Of a stretch of DNA of 64,000 bases, positions 30,801-43,230 are shown piece by piece. The position numbers were made by a program, and so were the translations under genes. The notes under the pieces were generated by a model, which worked only from the letters and a program-made list of their open reading frames with translations, ran no database searches and had not been told where the DNA came from. Source of the DNA: Erigeron canadensis (Eukaryota; Streptophyta; Magnoliopsida; Asterales; Asteraceae); the NCBI RefSeq assembly GCF_010389155.1, contig NC_057768.1, positions 45,115,633 to 45,179,632 of the forward strand, given 5' to 3'. Numbering within the stretch: position 1 is the stretch's first letter; every line of letters begins with the position of its first letter.

Positions 30801-32323
30801 ACAAGAGGAGAGGTATGTAATTGTCACTAATGTGCTAATCTCTTTTCATATACACTCGGCATCACAAGTAAAGTATTTTATTCTCTCAGGTACTGGAGAT
30901 GGAGGACCAAATACTGGATGTACTGAGCTTTCAGCTTTCTGTTCCAACAACCAAGAAGTTCTTGAGGTTAAAGTCCATGTCCATTACAAATTAAGTCACT
31001 TTGTCTATCCCATTTCGTTTCTTCACCCGATTCTATTTTGTGGGTTGCATACATACAAATCCCTGCATCACAATGATGGGCCCTCAAAATAGAAGTTGAG
31101 GTGCTATGAAACAGACTATGCAACCTGACTTACTCTTCCATTCTAAAATTATGCTGTACAAGTAAAGCCAAAAATCTCTCTAATGTAGACAATTCTTCAT
31201 TTTCAGGAGATTCCTTTTGGTGGCACAAAGTTCTTATAAGGTAAAGTAATGTATCACTTCTGTAGTGAGACTTTTTATTGCAAGAAATAAAATTATGAAA
31301 CTGAAAGTGGAATAATTTGCCGTTTATATGCAGGCTCCAGTTGTAGAGCTGGAATTCCTGGCTAATTATTTAGCAGAGCTAACTTTAATTGATTATAGTT
31401 TTCTAAAGTTCCTACCATCCCTCATTGCTGCCTCAGCTATATTCTTAGCAAAATGGACACTTGATCAGGACGAAGATCCATGGGTCAGTGTTTCTTTCAA
31501 CCATATCCCCCTTGTATAAAATGGTCATCAGATGATAAAATCTGTATATTTGTTGTTTGCATTTCTATCCCTACTTTCAAAATAGACAAAGTTGTCCATA
31601 ATACGAAGTTACGAACAGTTTCTAATTTTAATCATCATATATGTTATTTTCTAGGAAATTTAGACAAAATTGATGTAATATATACAGTAACTATTAGAGC
31701 ATCGGCATGATTTTTGGGTATATAACAGAGATGTATATAAAGTAACAGTAATGTTATTATTGATAAACATATTGAAGAGATGTTATTTCAATGCGTGTTA
31801 ATGCATTTAACAACAGTCAAAGTCAATGTTTTGACTGCAGGTAAGATTTGTGGGCAAACATATATATTGATAGACTGATCAAAAGCCATTTTACTTGATA
31901 ATACCGTGGTCAAATAGCATCTTTTTGTAGCTATTTTGGTTTAGCCAAATGGACAAAAACATTGACCTTAATCTTCATGCAGAACGCTACGTTGGAACAT
32001 TATACTAATTATAAGGCATCAGAGCTAAAAGTAACAGTTCTGGCCCTCCAAGATCTAGAACTTAACAACACAACCCCTCTCCATGCTATACGCCAAAAGT
32101 ACAAGCAACTGAAGGTAAGGTTTTGTTCAACTAAGTTCATTCATCTATGTTTTGTGGTGTAAAAGAAATCAGAAATCTTTATACTGGGAATGTGTATGAT
32201 GGTATAACACATAATCGTCTACTGCATTACAGTAACAATGTCTAACGAATGTAGGTTTTATTTTAGCAGTACAAAAGTGTTGCAACTTTAACATCCCAAA
32301 TACCGGTGAAGCCCCTGCCTTGA
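27879..32323 (+). CDS. CYCA2: A2-type mitotic cyclin (482 aa, 11 coding exons)
   Basis: Regulatory partner of CDKs in S and G2/M. Exons: 27879-28169, 28315-28588, 28965-29098, 29667-29759, 30163-30296, 30737-30812, 30890-30966, 31207-31240, 31334-31483, 31983-32114, 32270-32323, all GT/AG with phases that keep the frame. The start MDKEN follows the A2-cyclin pattern. A destruction box RAVFKDITN lies at 73-81 (APC/C degradation signal, Phe in place of Leu). The cyclin box opens with [16 protein letters not shown] (from residue 254), whose LVEVSEEY is an A-type hallmark, and continues with [20 protein letters not shown]. The C-terminal cyclin fold holds [20 protein letters not shown]. The tail ..KSVATLTS is A2-like, so I place it with CYCA2 and not CYCA1 or CYCA3. 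I set the last exon at 32270 by homology; an AG three bases earlier is also possible. Confidence 0.92.
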
Positions 32324-34200
32324 AGTCTGTGCTGCTGGATTTTTTTTTTTGGTCATACCATGAGATCAACAGTCTGCTGGGATCTTCTGGTTATTTTGAT
32401 TAGTTATACGGAGCCTTTGTCGTTTCTGTTCTTGATGATTTATCTATCTTCTTAAGTTCAAGGCAGCCTTCACTTCCTGTTGTAAGTGGTAATTAAACCA
32501 CCTGCTGTAACTAGTTTTGGTGTTGTTTTGGTATTGTCACAGTTGTAATGTTGTAAGGTATCGAGCATATGTATGTGACCTATATTCCATTTCAGAAAAG
32601 AAAACCAGTTTTTATATATATATACATACAATACAAGTATCATTATAATTTAGCAAGTTTTTTTGTTTATTACTCCGTATTTATTTATTTAGTCTAGTCA
32701 ACTTAGTAATTAGGATTAGCTAAAAACTTTTTTTTTAAGGCTAACATCATTAATGATTTACAACAAACGCAACAAAACAATTACAGCAACCAGAGCTACA
32801 TATTTACTTCATTGTCTAGGTTAGTGGGTTGGTTGTATTTTCTAGTCTAGTTTATATATTATAACCTATATAAAAAGATTATAACCTATATAAGATTTCG
32901 CGTGAATAGTAAAGCTAGGTAGCTGGCAGCTGGCTCAGCAGCTTGCGTGCCCGTTTGTTTTTTTTTTTTCGTTTTTTGATTAGTATGTTATGGAGTTTTC
33001 ATCGTGATTTCTTAACATTTTAATGCTTCAAATTTAAACCATTAAATCTTTAAGTTTTTTTTACCATTAAAGTTTTATGTTTGAAAGATTAATTTTTCCA
33101 GTTTTTTAGGATTTATAATACCGTAGTTTTTTTTCACTATTAAAGTTTTTAGCTTCTTATTTAATCAAATAAAAAAGTTACATACTTTGTATTTCGTCAC
33201 CAAAAATGTGTATTTAAGATTTACGATGTATTGTTTAACCAGGTTTTTTCCTTAGTTTGATAAACGATTGTCATGTTAAAATTTATGATCCGCTTTCAAG
33301 TTGATACCCAATTGTTATCTCTGGGCAACGGTCGGGTATAACGCTAGTTGGACTATATAAAAATTTATATAAACAATTTTTTAATAAAATAGCTAACATT
33401 GCAGTTACAAAAAAGCTAAATATTTTTGTAAAGTTAGTGGGTGAAAACTATAATTTTTTCAATCTACTTTTCTCTTTGCTAATATGTATGGGGGGGTACC
33501 ATTTTGCAATACCAATAAAATTCCCATTAGAAGGATGACAATTATTTTGAGACTAAGAATAAATAATGCCAAAATAGAATAACATGAAAAACGATATGAT
33601 TAATTTGGATATGTCACTACTCTCTAATGACCTACAGATGGAAATGTGGAATGACTTTTATTACGAGATCAAAACTTCAAATTCGACTAGAACTCATATT
33701 ATTTTTTGTGTAAGTGACACATCTGGTTTGTAGAATACTATAATTGACGATCTTGAGACTATTTTGATAGTGGCAAAGCCACGCTTTATAATTGGATATT
33801 ATTGACAATGTTGAAATCTGATAATTAATATTTTTGATGATTAATTCTTAAAAGGGAAAAACAAGAATATAGCCAGAAATATGAATTTTTAAATTTTTCA
33901 CTCACAAACTCCCTTGTGTAAATATAAATCTCCCCACCGTTAAAAATGGTAAGAAGTATGCCGCTGCATATTTGTTACCCCTTCTTAAAAGGGATAAATT
34001 AGTGTATAGGTCTAATATAAGATAAACGCTTACCTTTTCAATTTAATTCCAAAAATATAAACAACCGCTTTTAACAGTTGTAATTCGTGCATCTATATCT
34101 GTACAATATACTCAACACGCAGCACAACCTCAAGAATATCCAAAATCACGGCGATCAAGAAACGATATAAAAGTCAAAGTTTGACACTATATATACATAC
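32324..34200. other. Intergenic region
   Basis: The first ~300 bases are probably the cyclin 3' UTR. I see no gene. A Helitron-like 3' end lies at about 33325-33347. Runs of T and decayed AT-rich repeats (TTTACCATTAAAGTTTT words at 33055-33150) fill much of the rest. Confidence 0.5.
33322..33347 (+). mobile_element. Probable Helitron 3' end
   Basis: GGGCAACGGTCGGGTATAAC followed by GCTAG and T fits the 3' end of plant Helitrons (GCGCGGGTATAACNCTAGT type). The terminal hairpin is eroded and the 5' end was not found, so only the end is annotated. Confidence 0.45.
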
Positions 34201-35451
34201 ACATTCACATTCTATATTTGTATCTATATATTATATATATATATATCTCCCCGATTATTAATTAAAAATAAATAATTGAAAAATAAACATCAGTAGGTCC
34301 AACAGGTGTGTTTTCGAATCATCATCATCTGAACGAACGATTGATCTATAATCGCATAATCACTGGTTAGTTATATTGATTTTTGATTACTTGTATTGAT
34401 TAAACCAGCTGAATTACGCAATTAAACTTGATATTATCGCATTATTATTATCATTATTCTTAGGGTTTTATCATTATACTTATTTATAGTTTATTTGATT
34501 TGTTGCTATCAATTAGGTTTTTTCTTTTTTTGTTTGGATATGTATTGCTGGAAAGAATAAAGTTTTTATGTGGATTTGGTTTATTACAAATTTGGGTATA
34601 TTGGTTTTACAGGAAATTCTTTTAGTTGTTTTTTACTTTTTTTGTTAAGTTATAATAGTAGTTGGTAGACTGGAAGTGATATTTACACAACAAATCTTTG
34701 TCGCGACAACCGTATTTGTACCTTGTGTGCGCATAACTTCTCGTTAGTAAACGACTAGAGAGATATGCGAAAGCGTAACGGTATGCATTATATATTTGTT
34801 ATTTTCTTGGTGTGTTTTTAGTACTACATGATATGATAACTTTTTTGGAGTTGGGTAATTATAAGTAAAAGGCGTATCAAAAATAGGCAGAGTATGGTTC
34901 TTCGTGTGCTATCGATTTCATTTTTTTCTTTGTGTTAATAATCTTGTGGTGTAATTAACATGGAGTTATCGTTTGGTAACGTTTTGATAAAAATGAATGA
35001 TGAGTAGCTTGCATGTTGTAATTAATTTTACCCGATTCTGTATCAATAATTGTTATTTGAGCATTGATTACTGTTAAATTATTTTCCCTGATGTGCGTTT
35101 TCATTAGCAAGACAAGACGTGAAGTATTTTTGTAGTTACTAAGTGCGACCTTTATACGGAAATGGAATATCATTTAATTTCATGCCTCGAGTGAGATGTC
35201 TAATGAGTTGTAGTTTCCATTTTGGCAGGTTGAATTTCACTAAAATCGACGTATGGTGGTATTCTAAAATTTTAAACTGATTCCGGGTTTATGACAGATT
35301 AAGACAAACAGGGTGTCCCTAATCAATTTGAAAATCGTTCTTTACTGTTTCTATCTCATGTTTCCACTACACTATTTACTGGAAGTTTTAGATGGGAGTT
35401 TGTCTATTGGGACCACATTGTAAATTGAAATCAAGCAAGCCACTACTAGCA

Positions 35452-38400
35452 ATGGAGCGAACACAAAACATTGAGTATGCTGGACACGTGATTGATATAA
35501 TCCCAGATAGACCAGTCAACGGGTCAAATTTACAACAAAATGAAAACCCCCCTTCTACTAGTGTTACTGATCCTGTTTTTCAGCATAGTTTTTCTACTAC
35601 AAATGCTACAAATACAAGAAATACACCTTTTGTTAGAAGAGGAAATGCCCATGGAACACGTAGGAGTCCTTTAAATTCTGGCTATTGGATATCTATAGAA
35701 TTACTTATAACCGTGAGCCAAATAATAGCAGCCGTTGTGGTTTTATCATTATCAAGGCATGAGCATCCTCACGCTCCATTATTTACATGGGTTATTGGTT
35801 ATGCTTCTGGATGTGTAGCAACTCTCCCGTTGCTATTTTGGCGTTTTTATTTTAGAAACCAAGCATCAGACCAGGATGAATCTCAGTCTCGTCAGGGTTC
35901 GACTCCTAACAGCCTTTCAGCTATAGCTACCTCTTTAACTTCATCGTCAAATACAAGAACTTCGGTTGCGGACACTAATAATACCACAAGCTCAACAAGA
36001 CCTACAATGGGAGCACTGAATGCAAGGTATGTAGTTGTCTGGGAATCTTTTTATCGTAATATGCAGTTTCTGTTATGATCTTTTGTTTCATTACTTATGG
36101 TTAGCTGTGCGCCTGTGCCTTGGGTTAATTAATTCAAGCAAGTATAAGAAGAAAAGAAAGGTATTTTGTGAATTTGGAGTAAGAATTTCTTAAGTAAGGT
36201 TCCGAGTCAATAGATTATTGTTTTGCTTTAAGACCAGTTTTGTTGTTGATTTGAAAATGAGTATTTGATTTGTAAATAAGTAGATAATCAGTAGCAGTTT
36301 TTGCTTGTCCAAAGTTTAAGGTTTTGCTTGGAGTAAGAATCTTTTTAAGTAAGGTTTCGGGTCGATAGATAATTGTTTTGCTTTTAGATCAGTTTTCTTG
36401 TTGATTTGAAATGAGTAATTGATTTGTAAATAAGTAGATAATCAGTAGCAGTTTTTGCTTGTCCAAAGATTAAGGTTTTTATAAATTACGATTTTCAAGT
36501 CCCAATAATCAGATATTTGTTTCACATATCCAAACACTCCTAATTAGCCAGGTTAAGATATCTACTTCTTCCCTCTATATAAGAAGTGGCTCATGTCAAT
36601 GGTATAATAGACTCGGATAAACATGCATGCCCCCTTTGTATGCTGCTGATTTGTTCGTTAACGGAAACCTAATGCATCTACCTAGTTGTAATTCAGTATA
36701 ATTCTACTTAGAGCAGAAGATATAGTGTAGTGATAGAGATGATGCATTTCCTTGTGGATTTAATAAATTCACAACAATGACCAGGACATCAGTTTCTTGT
36801 GCAAGTGACTGCACCAGGATACAAATTTTCTGCTGAAGTACTATTTAACATAAATATACAGCATTCTTCACATACACATTAACCCAAGGGCCTTGGTCCT
36901 TCTGGTATATAAGGTGACCAGTAGATTGTGCGTTTTATCCCACGGTGGTTAAATTGTAAATATGTGTTGATAATTGTTTTTTTTTTTTAAACATGAAATA
37001 CACAATTATTATAGCAGCATATACTTGCAAAACCATTAAGAATATTTCGAATATTATCAGTTTACACCTTAATAAAGCTTACAGTTGGTGGTTAACTAAC
37101 GATAATGGCACATGACATCTAATTAACATTGACTAATACAACTATCATTTTTAAATTAACCTTGAGCCCATGAGTACAGTCTTAATGAGACGAGAAGACA
37201 CAAAGGATGCATCACATGATGAGGTAGTTCAATATAATTTATTCCTGTGTGTTATATTTTAGCCAAAAACACAGAGCTTAGTCAGACTCATCTGGTTACA
37301 CTGAATTATGCAAAGTTCGTTAGTAAAGTCGGGTTCTGGATTGTGCATACTGATAGATGGGGTTGCACAATTACTTACACAAATTTTTTGCTTTTGTTAC
37401 AGAATTAAAGTGCTGGTTGAGTACTTCAAGATGGGGTTGGATTGCTTTTTTGCAGTTTGGTTTGTCGTTGGGAATGTGTGGATCTTTGGCGGCCATTCTT
37501 CTGCTTCTGATGCTCCCAACTTGTATAGGTAAAAGTCAATACATGTCATTTGCTACCTGAGCTGGGAAAATGGGGTGGATTCGGAAACAGGTCTTTCTTG
37601 TGCAGGTGAAAAATGGCTGACTCGGGTTGTGATGAATTAGAACAGTTAAATATAAATGTATGGATTTTCTATATCCTATCATAGCCTCAAATATGATTAC
37701 AAAGTTTGTATTGTCATAGAAGGGTATAAAATTTTGAATTAAATGATTTAGGTGGTTTTGGGAATAAAAATACATTTTGAGTGACTTTGAGCGGCCTGAA
37801 ATTTTGACCTGTTCCCTTTTTATCATTTTTATTTTACTTTATCTGTTTGACCCAGATTGACCAATTTATAAGTTTGACTGCTATCCTCTACTTTACCGCT
37901 TCTGTTATTTTAGTGGTTGAATGGCCATCTTACATTAATCTCTGGTATTTGCAGGTTATGTCTAGTGTTTCTTACTTTCAGCTGTATCGGGTATGCAATG
38001 CCATTCATCTTGTGCGCGACAATCTGTTGCTGCCTCCCTTGTATAATTTCAGTCTTAGGCTTCAGGGAGGATCTGCAACAAAATAGAGGAGCTACTACGG
38101 AGTCCATTAATTCTCTGCCTACCTACAAGTTTAAAACTAAGAAACATAAACATGGAAATAGTAAAGAGAACCACTCTGGTGCTAGTGAAGGTGGGGTCGT
38201 GGCTGTAGGAACAGAGAAAGAGCGTGTTCTATCCGGAGAAGATGCGGTTAGTCAAGTCCTTAACTATTTCTGATTAATTTGCCTTTAACTTTCGTGCTTT
38301 CAGATTAGTTTGCAACCAGAGGGTAAAATGGGAATGGGTCAAACAGGTGGAACAAAGTGCACTTTTAGACTTTTAGTGTTAAAAATATATTATTTGTAAT

Positions 38401-38818
38401 CATATCTTTACACTAGATTTTGTATAAGCTCGATATATTTTTGAAAAGAGGTGTCTTGGGTCAACCCAACTGGTCTTGGATCGTATTTGACTTGTGACAC
38501 AACCCGTCCGGCCCACTTATTTTGCTACCTTAAGCATACGTGTTAGTCTGCAAGAGAAATGTACACACTAGTACTCAAGTTTTATCATGCATTTGTTTTA
38601 CGTTATGTCCTTGAAACTTTGTTTATATGTATTGTTTTTTTAATCAGGTGTGTTGCATTTGTTTGGCTAAGTATGCAAACAATGATGAACTGAAGGAGTT
38701 GCCATGTACTCACTTCTTTCACAAGGATTGCGTGGACAAGTGGTTGAAGATTAATGCTTCATGTCCACTATGTAAAGGTGAAGTTGGGGAGAGTCTCTTA
38801 AGTTCAGTAATCGAATGA
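35452..38818 (+). CDS. RING-H2 E3 ubiquitin ligase with multiple membrane spans (387 aa, 4 coding exons)
   Basis: Membrane-anchored RING-type E3 of the plant family of At1g12760/At1g63170-like proteins. Exons: 35452-36026, 37403-37528, 37955-38246, 38648-38818. The N-terminus is polar. Hydrophobic spans follow: ISIELLITVSQIIAAVVVL and FTWVIGYASGCVATLPLLFW in exon 1, CFFAVWFVVGNVWIFG in exon 2, and two in exon 3 (LCLVFLTFSCIGYAMPFIL, CCCLPCIISVLGF). The RING-H2 finger begins at C333-x2-C336 and continues with CTHFFHKDC and CPLC, so all eight ligands are present. I chose the ATG at 35452 because MERTQN.. fits family N-termini; an in-frame ATG 60 bp upstream sits at a likely AG acceptor (35391) of a leader intron whose first exon ends near 34366. 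Substrates are unknown. Confidence 0.88.
36177..36482 (+). repeat. Tandem duplication of a 153-bp intron segment
   Basis: Copies start with GGAGTAAGAATY at 36177 and 36330 and share most of their length (AATAAGTAGATAATCAGTAG and the TTTTGCTTGTCCAAAG end). It lies wholly inside intron 1 of the RING gene and does not touch coding sequence. Confidence 0.85.
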
Positions 38819-39290
38819 ACATCAATGCCGGTCTGCAAGCGTAACTTGGTGGTTTAGTTTTAGTCAGGGCTTTTCTGTTACACATATATCATCAGTTTGT
38901 CAATATACATATGCTGCTTTAAAGAGTGTTATTTTATAATGAAGAGAAGGCCCGATAGATTTTGATAATTTTATTGGTCTAGTTAGGAAATATTGCGATT
39001 TTGCATTTCAACCCATGTATGTCACCTGTTCTTTATTTTTAGTAGATAGAAAATAGGTGAATTTGGAGATTGGAAAAAAAGGCTCCGGGTCAAGAAGAGG
39101 ACACTTAAGTATACAAAATGGGTTACGTTGGGTTGGGTTGGGTTGATCTGCAATCACTTCTGACAGGTAGCCGTGTTAATTTATTAAAAATACCGAAAGA
39201 TTTGTTTATATTACATTTTGGTTATATGAGGACATGTCATGTGAAATTTTGTAGTTATTGTCATGGAACAATTTATTTAAGAATATGATA
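38819..39290. other. RING gene 3' UTR and spacer
   Basis: No further gene is seen. A short GGGTT run (GGGTTGGGTTGGGTT) lies near 39127-39142. Confidence 0.5.
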
Positions 39291-39295
39291 TAACT

Positions 39296-39632
39296 GGAGA
39301 CCACCTCAAAACAACTCAACCCAGTAACATCACTCATATTCCAAACATTCGAATGGCTAAACATGTAATCATCCGAGCTCAACCCATCATACAGTATCTC
39401 ATTCGTATTTCTTTTACGGCCCAAGTCAAAGCTTCTCAGGCTTCTTTATTAAAAGTCGTTACCAGAAGGTATGACCATCAAAAGTACAACTCTTCATGGG
39501 GTTGTACCATATTCCTTCCATGGGACATGAAGGCCTAATAATTGATGTCTTATTATTGATGGGATAGGGAGTGGTAGCAGCTACTATGGTGGCAGAGGGT
39601 GGTGCAAGGGTGGGAATAGCCACGGCGTTATT
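39296..39632 (+). pseudogene. Broken copy of folate-biopterin transporter exon 1
   Basis: This stretch matches the first exon of the intact transporter at 44.1 kb in order: CCCARTAACATCACTCAT, CGAGCTCAACCCATCAT, CTTCTCRGGCTTCTT-like, AAAGTCGTTACMAGA, GGGTTGTACCATATTCCTT and finally GGCAGAGGGTGGTGCAAGGG. An internal block corresponding to about 44400-44480 is rearranged or lost, and stops and frameshifts break every frame. It ends abruptly after CACGGCGTT. Diverged direct repeats with TTTTGTAGTTA.T flank it at about 39250-39290 and 39667-39702. It sits immediately upstream of the kinase-PP2 gene, ~4.8 kb from its parent. Confidence 0.85.
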
Positions 39633-39918
39633 TTTCATTTTATTATATAAACTTGATATTGACACATTTTGTAGTTACTCTCGAGGAATATTTTAAGATA
39701 TGAAGAAACACGTTATCGAATTGAAGTAAACGGTACATATCTTTCTCTTTACATCAAATTAAAAATTGAAGTAAACGGTCTTCTTTATATTCCCTTGCCT
39801 ACCACAGCCACATGAAAGAGTTGACGTTGAAAATACCTCTACGGCTCTACACATACACATTTCAAACTTGAACATTTGTTCTCATCTTATCTTTCTGAAA
39901 TCTCTCTCTAAAAAACTT

Positions 39919-42900
39919 ATGGCTTTAGTGAAAGAGTTAGAGCACCTTAAAATCTCATTAGATGCCATAAATCTAGCCACCAATAGCTTCGGTGTTGAGA
40001 ATTTCATTGGGGTTGGCGGGTTCGGCAAGGTATACAAAGGAGAGATAACCGACAAGAAAGGTCTAACCCAAACAGTCGCAATAAAGAGGTTAGACCGTAA
40101 ACATGGACAAGGCGAACATGAGTTTCTAACAGAGATAATGATGCTCTCCCGTTATCGTCACAAGAACCTTGTCTCTCTATTAGGATTTTGTGACGAGGGA
40201 GAGGAAAAAATCCTTGTTTATGAGTACGAATTTAATGGGAGCCTCGAAAAGTATCTTAGTAGCAATGATCTTACGTGGGTTCAACGTCTCAAGATATGCA
40301 TTGGGGCAGCTCGTGGACTTGAGTATCTTCACAATCCTTTTGGGACGCAACAAAGAGTATTGCACCGAGACGTGAAGAGCTCTAATGTTCTTTTGGACCA
40401 CTTTTGGGAAGCTAAGATATCCGACTTTGGGTTGTCTAAAATCGGGCCGGCAAATCAAGAGTTCACGTTTCTAGTCTCTACTGTGGTTGGGACATTAGGG
40501 TATTGTGATCCACTTTACGCAGAGACGGGGATATTGACGAAGGAGTCTGATGTGTATTCATTTGGCGTTGTTTTGTTTGAAGTTCTGTGCGGTAGGTTGT
40601 GCATTGGGAATCGTGATGATGATCCCAATAGGCTATTAGCAAGACTTGCACAACGTTGCTATGAAAAAGGAACGCTGGAAGACATTATCTTTAATGGTTT
40701 ACGCGAACAAATGGAACCAAAGTCTTTAGAAGCCTTTTCTTCCATTGCATATCAGTGCTTGCGAAGAGAGCGTGAAGAGCGTCCCACTATGGCTGATGTG
40801 CTTGCAGAACTTGAACAGGCATTTGAATATCAAGTAAGCAGTTTTTACTTCTTATATATATATTTTAATCTTGATACAGAGATGTTAAACCAGGGTTGTT
40901 TCACAGGAAAATCATGAAAGCGGAAAACCCATGGAATATGAAGAAATAATCCAGATGGCTGATAGTGAACATCCCTTAGTATACACAAATAAAAAGGAAC
41001 TCAAATTGCTACTATCTTCAGGAGTTCTTATTGATTGGGGTAAAAGGGTAAGTCACTGCTGTTCTTTCTTTGTTTTATTGACCGGGTGTTTCTTAACCTC
41101 TGATTTTTAATGTCACTTTTTTTTGAACGGTTTAATGCCATTTTATATAAATGTATCTACGAAGAAAGCTAGGTTTCATAATGATTTGTCCGTTGTATTA
41201 AATCTGTAGTGGTTTTCGTTGAGCAAGAACGAACTCAACTGTGAGATGATTTCTGCATCAGAGTTTTCATTCAAAGGTTCTGAAAGTGTTGAATGGGTTC
41301 CTCATCCCAAATCAAGGTTATGTCATATATAAGACGGATATATGAGTCAATGAGTGTCCTTTTTCAACTCCATATTGTTTGTTATCTAAATTTCAATATG
41401 TGCAGGTTTTTAGAGGTAGCAAAGATTGAAGATTCACACGATATGAATATAGAGGTTGATATAGAAACATTTTTCTTGTCCCCTGGGATTACATATGCAG
41501 CCTACTTGGTGTTCAAGTATTGTAATACTTCATATTTTCAAGAACCAGAGATGTCAAGTCAACCAATATTTGTTGGTTTAAAGTACAAACTCAAGGAGGC
41601 AGAGGAGTCATCTAGATCTCACCTTGCAGACCATACAAATGACGGATGGATGCTAATTGAACTGTGCCAATTCTTAACTTGTAAAAAAGTCACAAAACTT
41701 GAGGTTTCGTTGTACAGTTTTTTTGGTTATACAAGTGTTCTTTTGGAAGGCATCCAGTTCTTGCCTGTTGAGCAGGTAGTCACCTTCTTTCGCAATAGTT
41801 AATTTGTACTACTGTAGCGTCATCATGGAATGCTTACAAAGTCTATAATCATCCCTGTTACTGTCATTTTTATCTACAGGCAATAATTGACGAGTCAATA
41901 CAAGTCGAGAATTTACATACCAACCCGACAAATGGGGAACATAAACTACCAAGTGATTATCGGCACATAATCAAGATGGCAAAAGATCCTGTGCCATACA
42001 AGATCACTCACAGGGAACTCTACTTGCTGCTTTCCAATGGGATCCTCATAAATAAAGGCCAAGCGGTATGGCTTTTTTTTTTTTCTTCAGTCAAATAGTT
42101 TGTCGATATAAAAAGGATGTGATATGTAGGCTAAAAACAAAGTTTAGTCATACACAATAGATAATATAAGCAATATAAAGTTAACAAGGGGTGACGACCT
42201 TTACCGAATATAAGCAATATACTACTCGTACACAACAGACAATTGTGTAAAACATGGAATTGTCTTGTATGAAAGATCTTTGTTATGTACATTAAATGAC
42301 TCAATTTACCTCAACACAATAATTTTCTTGTATAGATTACAAATTCTCAAGACTTGGGTAGCCTTAGATATTAGAAATTTCATGGATTCTATATATATCT
42401 TCCATAGGAATTTACTTCCACACATCTTAGATTGTTTTAGTTTCTATGCTCTGTTCTTTTGGATGCCATTTGACCCACTGGATCAGTAGTTCTGTGTTTA
42501 TTAACTTTTATTTTGCATGATTGATAGTCGTTACATTCTCTAAAAAGTAAAAATAGCCTGATTATGTTGTCATAACTTGAACAGTTCTTTTATCTGAACC
42601 AAGATGGGTTGAAATGTTGTCTGCAAGCAGCAAGTGCAGTTGTAAAATACCATGAATCGCTTGAGACTTTTCATTGGATATCTGTACGTGAATCAAGGTA
42701 CGTACCCCTTCTCTCGAGCCATCTATTCAAACATTGGTCATCCTAAGTTATTCTGCAAAACTTCTTGAAACTAACTGAATATCTGCAGGTTTGAGAAGGT
42801 GGCAGTATGTCAATCTGGCTATGAATTTCGTATAAATTGCAATACCAACTCCCACATGCTGTCACCAAATACAACATATGCAATTTACCTTGTATACAAA

Positions 42901-43230
42901 TTGCCAAAAGACATCCATGGGGTGTTTGAATGTCCTCTAGAAGTAAAAAAATTTCACCGCTATCCTGAAAATGAAACGAAACTTTTTTTATTAACTAGCC
43001 CAAAAACCCCAGTAATTGGTCAGGGACATGGAAAGAACCTGTTGAATAGACCAAAGATCGACGAGATTCCGCAAGAAAGAAAAGATGGTTGGATGGAGGC
43101 TCAGATATGGTCATTTATAACAGATGCTGCTCCTAGTAGTATAAACAAAGAACTGGAGGTGAGCCTTTGTGATTATCAAGAGAAACTTACTGGGCTTATT
43201 GTGGAAGGAATTGAGATCAGACCCAAATAA
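39919..43230 (+). CDS. Receptor-like cytoplasmic kinase fused to two PP2 (Nictaba-like) domains (757 aa, 7 exons)
   Basis: Exons: 39919-40833, 40907-41047, 41210-41316, 41406-41775, 41880-42065, 42585-42697, 42789-43230; all junctions keep frame. Residues ~1-300 are a protein kinase with the Gly loop GVGGFGKVYKG (31-41), Lys56, HRDVKSSN (149-156) and DFG (169-171), so catalysis looks intact. There is no signal peptide or membrane span. Exons 2-4 and 5-7 then encode two similar phloem-protein-2 domains, each with a LLLSSGVLI/LLLSNGILI start, a WFSL or FFYL block, a DGWM segment and a closing LEVSLY..LLEGIQF or LEVSLC..IVEGIEI. PP2 domains are related to the GlcNAc-binding lectin Nictaba, so a cytosolic kinase coupled to a sugar or stress sensor is plausible (inference). 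The repeated 3-exon structure shows the second domain arose by internal duplication. I chose the ATG at 39919 because upstream codons (from 39868) look like leader. Confidence 0.88.
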
